The position numbers were made by a program, and so were the translations under genes. A DNA stretch of 64,000 nt from Sclerodactyla briareus (lineage: Eukaryota; Echinodermata; Holothuroidea; Dendrochirotida; Sclerodactylidae): the NCBI GenBank assembly GCA_026419785.1, contig JAODTK010000450.1:1-64000 (forward strand), in the 5' to 3' direction. Positions 59,475-64,000 of this stretch are shown piece by piece. The notes beneath the pieces were generated by a model. That model had not been told where the DNA came from. It did no database searches and was given only the letters and a program-made list of their open reading frames with translations. Each line of letters opens with the position of its first letter. Positions within the stretch are counted from its first letter, which is position 1.

Positions 59475-60206
59475 GTGCCTACATCACCGCAGCAACGCCA
59501 CGCGCTGGAGACTAGTTCGACTCCTTGTAACGAAACCCGGGTCACCGAACGCTGCCTGTCCACCACTCCGCGTTTTCGATCTTTCGACCTCGGATCCCCG
59601 GGTCGCCAAAAGGGAACCATGATGCCCCCTCTTGAATCAGCGCCCTTCAACAAGGCTTTCTTCTGCCCCGAAGCGATTCCGGATGAGTCCTCCCTATCCA
59701 CCATCACTCGTTTCCCGACGATCACTGGAGGACGCGTATTCGCACGTGCCCATTTTTCCTGTCCTTTTCTGGCTTACGCTATACTGGCTCGTGTGGCCCT
59801 GTCCAAGCGAAAGCCTCGCTCATACCGTGCGGGTCTCACAGTTCTTCTCGGACGGCAACGGCCAGTTGATCATGCCACGAGAATTCCTTCGCTCAGAGAC
59901 CTCTCGTCCCTCCAACCCATCGCACCGTCCTCGATCTTGCGGCAGGTCGCGCCTCCCCCTCACTGTGACGTGTTACCGACGTCACGGCAGCTGCGACCCA
60001 CGTCCGAGTCCCTGTGGTTCCTGTCTGTGGGCGTGAGTCACAGGTCCCCGGGCTCAGCCCCCCCCCTTCTTTCTGCAACTCTCGCACGCTCGTCAATCTC
60101 TTGCGACGACCAGCAATGCGTGCCCCGGTTCCCGACTTCGGCGCCCCAGGGAGTTTTTCAATCGGGAAGCGGGGAACGGTCGATGCACTCTCTTGACTAT
60201 GCGTAG
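59475..60206 (+). pseudogene. Broken DIRS-like reverse transcriptase and RNase H
   Basis: Longest open frame of the window (243 codons), but it follows the true protein only for stretches. About 59,600-59,700 in this frame holds a KGTMM..L..APFNKAFFCPE pattern, like the entry of DIRS RTs (a basic-Gly motif, then LN and CP), and then STITRF. At 59,722-59,754 the protein moves to another frame as SLEDAYSHVPI, the motif A signature (DLxDAYxHVPI) with its catalytic Asp. Fingers are present. The palm Asp pair and thumb are not identified. An RNase-H-like 'TDAS' reading near 59,975 is weaker. Confidence 0.6.
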
Positions 60207-60499
60207 GGACAGTCCCACGCGTGAGCGTTCCCCACCCAGTTGTCGGCAGTCGGGTCTCTTAGAGGCGGCTTTGGATGCGACGCCACCCGGTCAGTTGGTT
60301 TGCCCCTGCTAGACGACTCACGCTTCGCCCTTCCGGGACCCTCCGCTCGCTCAGAAGGCGGATAAGCTTCGGTACCACGGCACGCGCGCCCCTGTGCTTC
60401 TTTGTGCGGAGACCATCCACCAGCGCTTTCGAAGCAAGCGGCATTTCAGGACGTTTGCGGAACGTTGCACAACATCTTCCCCGCAGGCAGGTCCACGCT

Positions 60500-60780
60500 T
60501 ACGCTTGAGATACGTTCGGATTTCCAATGCTGTCTCGGGGAACTGCTGATCCGCTTCTTTGAGGGGAAGCAGGTGTCGATTCGGGATATAACGTTCCGCC
60601 ATTGTGGGGGCACAACGCCCGGTTGTCCGGATGGGTCGTCCCTTGGTGACAACGACTCCATACGACAGCTTTTCGGGGATGTTCAACAAGCGTCCACGGA
60701 CCGCCTCTGCTTGCTACAGCGTGGTCTCTCAATGGACGTCCTCGCCACACTATGGGTCGCCGTACAAGCCCAGACACAGG
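60500..60780 (+). pseudogene. N-terminal part of a DIRS-like tyrosine recombinase
   Basis: LIRFFEGKQVSIRDI (about 60,547-60,591) has the look of the SAM-like DNA-binding start of retroelement tyrosine recombinases (a helix, then 'LS..TI..Y..AI'). In the next frame FSGMFNKRPRTA (about 60,669-60,704) and SSPHYGSPYKP (about 60,739-60,771) match the expected 'F..RP' and 'L..PPYEP' positions. The catalytic R..HxxR..Y half is absent and similarity stops near 60,790, where a repeat core motif begins. Frame changes prevent function as read. Confidence 0.5.
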
Positions 60781-60799
60781 GCAACACTGGAGCCCCTTT

Positions 60800-60995
60800 G
60801 CCAACAAGGCGATCGCCCAAGTGTCTTCGCCTGGTTGTGCGATCAGTGGTGTCTTCAATTAGCACCATGCAAACAATTCCAAGGGCATTCCCTGTGTGGC
60901 TTTGGTATCGCATTAAAATCGAGCGATTATACACCACTTGCATAACCCAGGACTCAAGTCCAATGTTTTAAACATTGGGGGATAAGGTTAGCCCA
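60800..60995 (+). repeat. Core GCGATC motif and spacer repeat
   Basis: 60,808-60,850 is the cleanest copy of the motif seen at seven loci (gatcgcccaagtgtcttcgc, then a short gap and 'tgtgcgatcagtgg'). 60,880-60,990 matches the spacer at 8,220-8,340 and 21,520-21,640. The DIRS-like remnant is thus inserted beside, or carries, a family B/A type end. Confidence 0.55.
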
Positions 60996-60999
60996 TACA

Positions 61000-61954
61000 C
61001 ATCAAAAATCAAATAAACTTTGGAATAAACCAGTAAGATAGGAACTGGACCCCCATGAACCAGGCAAATGAACTATAACAAGTATTTTGGTTTCGAAATG
61101 TGCTAGACATGCAGTTGAGCATCACAGAAAAGAGGGGGTCTGGAAAGGTGACAGGAGGGGAGGGCGGGGGCCTAATACCAAATTTATCTTGCTGATACAT
61201 TTCTGCAACATGACTCGTTGACTTGGACCGGCTTCAGCCCAGCAAGGTCTTCAAAGAAAATATTTTCGAGGCTGCCCCTGCCCTCACCCGACAAAGTTGC
61301 ATTCCATAAACACAGGGATGCAGACCATGCCACCGCGGAAATAACAAGATGTGGCAGAACTATCTCTATTTGGAGTTACTCATTTCAACCCCGCAGGCAT
61401 GTTATTTCCATGCATCTTAACTAGTATTCAAGCTGTGACAGACCAGAGGATTTCATTTATTGTCCACAATCTGCCTTTTTACCTTGACGGCACTTTGCCT
61501 GTCATCCACCTGCTCCTGGGCCCCATACAGGACCATAAATTATAAACACTGGGCCATGCTGAACTAGAAAAACTGGGCTGAGTTTATATTACGGAGCCTC
61601 TCTTGAAGCATGTTTAAGATACTTACTTATTGTACCCAGTGTGATGCAGCTATGGGACCAGAACTTCACATAATTAGGGGAACAGGGGAGGATAGGAGGT
61701 TGAGATAGGACTGTCCCACCCAAGAAACAATTAAGGCACGGAAATTAGAAGTTACATCAATTTTGCTGAACTACCTGTTTCCCAAATGGTTGGGTGTGTT
61801 GCAGGAGCCTAGTGATTATAGCATGCTTCATAATAGGATGACAGCATCTGCAGGTCAGTAGGGTGCCCGAGACTAAACCATTCTTAAAACGGTAGCATAC
61901 AGTCTCTAGAGGGTTGTTGCAGGACATGTTATTTGACAGTTTTAGGTCCATAAG
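61000..61954. other. Unrecognised spacer
   Basis: Two overlapping plus-strand frames (61,218-61,545) lack a recognised domain. No repeat family identified. Confidence 0.4.
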
Positions 61955-62760
61955 TGAATTAATGACCTTTGATGACCTAATGAAAAAATGTTACCATGAT
62001 TAATTGCCCCGCACGTCCAAAATTTCAGGCCGTATTCGCATACAGGCACTAGAAGTTGTTGCAGCAAATGTTATTATGGCAGTATGTGACTCTGAATGAC
62101 TTTAATAACATGACTTTTTGTGTGGGAAATGCTTGCTCTTATATGATGCACCAAGTATTAGGTAATCAGATACACACACCCACACCCCCAAAAGGTATCA
62201 AAACCAACCTTGGACCCTCAAAACTTCGAAAACCAGTGTCAGATTGAGCGGAGTGGGGTTGTCTACGTAGCACACAGAGCTCTATCACATATCCAAAAGT
62301 GGACTGTTCTATTTCTTGTTCTATACTCCAAAAATAGGCACATTATTTCAAAGACCTTGACCTTTGAACTCGTCATCGATGTGGTGCTTCATCCACCAAT
62401 CCAAAAAAATACACCTGCAAATCTCTACGACCACCCTAACTGCACTCACTTTTCGATCAGTTGTCCGTTTTCACAAATTTTGAAAATACCCAAATTCAAG
62501 CATTATTGGTCATATGAATGATCTTTAGTGACCTTGACACTGTTGTGAAATTGATCAGGATTGAAGGTGTAACATCTCACGAGTTTCTGAATTCCAAACC
62601 AACATTCAAATCATGCAAAATTATGCAAATTGACTACTTTAAATGCAAATACGTCACATGAATGACCTCTGGTGACCTCGTTACTATTGCAAACTTTATC
62701 GGGACTATAATTAAACCATCTCTACAATTTCATGAGAATCCACCAAACTTTCCACAAGTC
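61955..62760 (+). repeat. Family A relative followed by family D
   Basis: 61,960-62,400 matches the diverged unit at 23,200-23,660: 'tgacctttgatgacct', 'ggtatcaaaaccaacctt', 'gtgtcagattgagcggagt', 'cagagctctatcacatatccaaaa' and 'aaaaataggcac'. 62,400-62,510 matches 23,690-23,780. 62,525-62,760 is family D (gaatgacctctggtgacctcg, aattatgcaaattgac). Confidence 0.6.
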
Positions 62761-62849
62761 AAACATGTCGCATGGTCCTTAACAGTTTCAAATAATTTTG
62801 GACAAACATCCGTCACAGGATTGACGGTTTGGGCCAAAAAGGCGATTGT

Positions 62850-63745
62850 TGCCACACTGGATAGAGTATATTGGCTATAGGCGGGCCCTGTGGGTTCCTT
62901 TGGTCCTAAAATTCTTTGAGAAGCCTATAGGTATGGTATTCCATCATTATGACCCTCGGGCCCCACACGGGCCTCGAGTCCCAAAATTCCTGAGAACTAA
63001 CCAACGAGCATTACATGTACTTCAAATCAATTGGAACTGGTTTGGAGGAGCTGCATTCCAATACCAATGTGTGAAATTTCATCACATTGGCCTCGGGCCC
63101 AGTCGGGACTTGGAACAAAATCCTGATCCAGATGGGGGCTATTAGACCATCACTATGACCGAACCTCAGCACTTTGCATCGAAATCTGTAGGAGAATAAA
63201 AGATTTTGTGATTTCATAAAATGGACCCTATGGCCCAAACTGGGCCCTGGGCCTAAAATCCCTGAACACCCTCTAATGACCCTCTACCCAGGAACATTAC
63301 ATGTAACTTTGAAGAACTCAATTGAGCTTGTGGGAGGAGATTCATTTTAAGTACCATTCTGTGGAATTTTCAAAAAAGGGACCTCCGGGCCCAGTGGGAC
63401 CTTGGACCAAAAATTCCTGAACACCCCAATGAACGGCATTAGACAATAATCTGACCACGGCGGTACCCTGTGGCACACAATTTGTAGAGAAGTAGTGGCG
63501 TTTTTGCCAGTTTTCACTTTTTGGCCCATGGGTGCGCCTTTAATCCCATTTGACCTTGACCTTCAGTGGTTAACAATGACCAATCAGTCAATGAACATCC
63601 GTGACCAGTCTGTCGCGATTCATCAAAGCACGAACATTTTGTGGACAAAAAGCAAAAGTTTACAGACTGATAGATGGAGATAGATATAGGATGACAATGG
63701 GCACACAATAGCTCAACCAGCAGCATAGCTGGTTTTTTGAGCTAA
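62850..63745 (+). repeat. Family C array 4 with intact terminal hairpin
   Basis: Units as in the other C arrays ('tatgaccgaacctcagcac', 'ggcccaaactgggccctgggcc', 'aggaacattacatgtaact', 'tgtgggaggagattcattttaag'). The end has 'ccaatcagtcaatgaacat', a GATA-like stretch (63,670-63,690) and the best hairpin of this type: AGCTCAACCAG (63,710-63,720) facing CTGGTTTTTTGAGCT (63,729-63,743), followed by AAAAT. Similarity stops there. Confidence 0.65.
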
Positions 63746-64000
63746 AATTCCCAGAGGGGAGGGAGGAAACCCCCCCCCCCTCCACCTATCAGTCACCATT
63801 TACAGTCATCGCAATCAGAACCCCCCCCCCCCCCCCCCAAAAACCCAAAACCTCCTCGCTACGCTTCTGCATCCCGACTAAATTGGGGTTCCGAGTATAT
63901 TGTGTACACGGCTTTCGTTTCCCCCTGATGGTTCCGAACAAAAAAAAAAAGGTCAGCTGTCGACAACGATTCCAGCGGCGAATCGTTTCGACCTTTAACC
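63746..64000. other. Unrecognised DNA with C-runs
   Basis: C-runs at 63,770-63,782 and about 63,822-63,838, and an A-run near 63,940. No feature recognised. The window ends here. Confidence 0.4.

Larger units (their letters stand above)
59330..60790 (+). mobile_element. DIRS-like retroelement remnant (RT, RNase H, tyrosine recombinase pieces)
   Basis: A GC-richer segment. In order it holds a region upstream of the RT (59,330-59,600), RT start (59,600-59,760), a probable RNase H piece with a TDAS-like start (about 59,970), and the N-terminal part of a tyrosine recombinase (60,500-60,780). This order is that of DIRS-type elements, which integrate with a recombinase rather than an integrase. 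Intact elements need about 2 kb between RT motif A and the recombinase; here there is about 0.8 kb, so the palm with its YxDD box is missing. The rest of the recombinase, the gag-like ORF and the split repeats were not found. Frameshifts are frequent. Confidence 0.65.

Noticed and set aside
59222-59725. 167-codon minus-strand frame opposite the DIRS-like RT
   Set aside because: The plus strand carries ordered retroelement motifs, while the minus frame is arginine- and glycine-rich, as expected for the complement of GC-rich coding DNA.

Overview
The window looks like repeat-dense nuclear DNA from an animal, most likely a marine invertebrate. I infer this from the mix of a CR1/L2-type LINE, a tRNA-headed SINE, a DIRS-like element and large tandem and dispersed repeats. 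An invertebrate deuterostome (echinoderm, hemichordate or lancelet) is my best guess, at low confidence. No complete host gene, rRNA, functional tRNA, CRISPR array or prokaryote-style operon is visible. Almost every open frame is short and shows no family signature. The few longer ones are explained by poly-C or microsatellite runs or by broken retroelements.

Layout. 0-3 kb: a tRNA-derived SINE, a CGCCGTC-type repeat and a second, headless SINE. 3-8 kb: mostly unrecognised DNA plus one half of a dispersed duplication (4.37-5.72 kb) whose other half lies at 44.53-45.79 kb. 8.5-12.1 kb: a tandem array of about 600-bp units (family A) ending in a terminal module with a hairpin (family E). 12.1-18.1 kb: largely unrecognised, with a reversed CGCCGTC-type copy at its end. 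18.3-42.6 kb: a mosaic of three copies of a 2-3 kb module (family B), arrays of GGGCCC-rich 300-bp units (family C), more A units and E ends, a 21-bp palindromic array at 27.7-28.3 kb and a 2.75-kb tandem duplication at 32.8-38.7 kb. 44.5-49.1 kb: the second half of the dispersed duplication, then a reverse-oriented A+E copy. 50.0-52.4 kb: a 5'-truncated CR1/L2-like LINE with its ATT tail. 54.4-54.8 kb: a short element with 30-bp terminal inverted repeats. 59.3-60.8 kb: a GC-richer DIRS-like remnant with reverse transcriptase, RNase H and tyrosine recombinase pieces. 61.9-63.7 kb: A, D and C repeats again, ending in a second kind of terminal hairpin.

How the parts relate. The SINE and the LINE end in the same style of tail (a GCGC-type stem, then ATT repeats), so a LINE of this type could have moved the SINE. 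Families A to E recur in partly fixed order (D before E, A before E, E next to B, C ending in a GATA microsatellite and hairpin). They are therefore probably pieces of a few large non-autonomous elements rather than independent repeats. Copies differ mainly by 1-2 base gaps, and both retroelements are full of frameshifts. Part of this may be unpolished long-read sequence rather than biological decay, and this limits every protein-level statement here.
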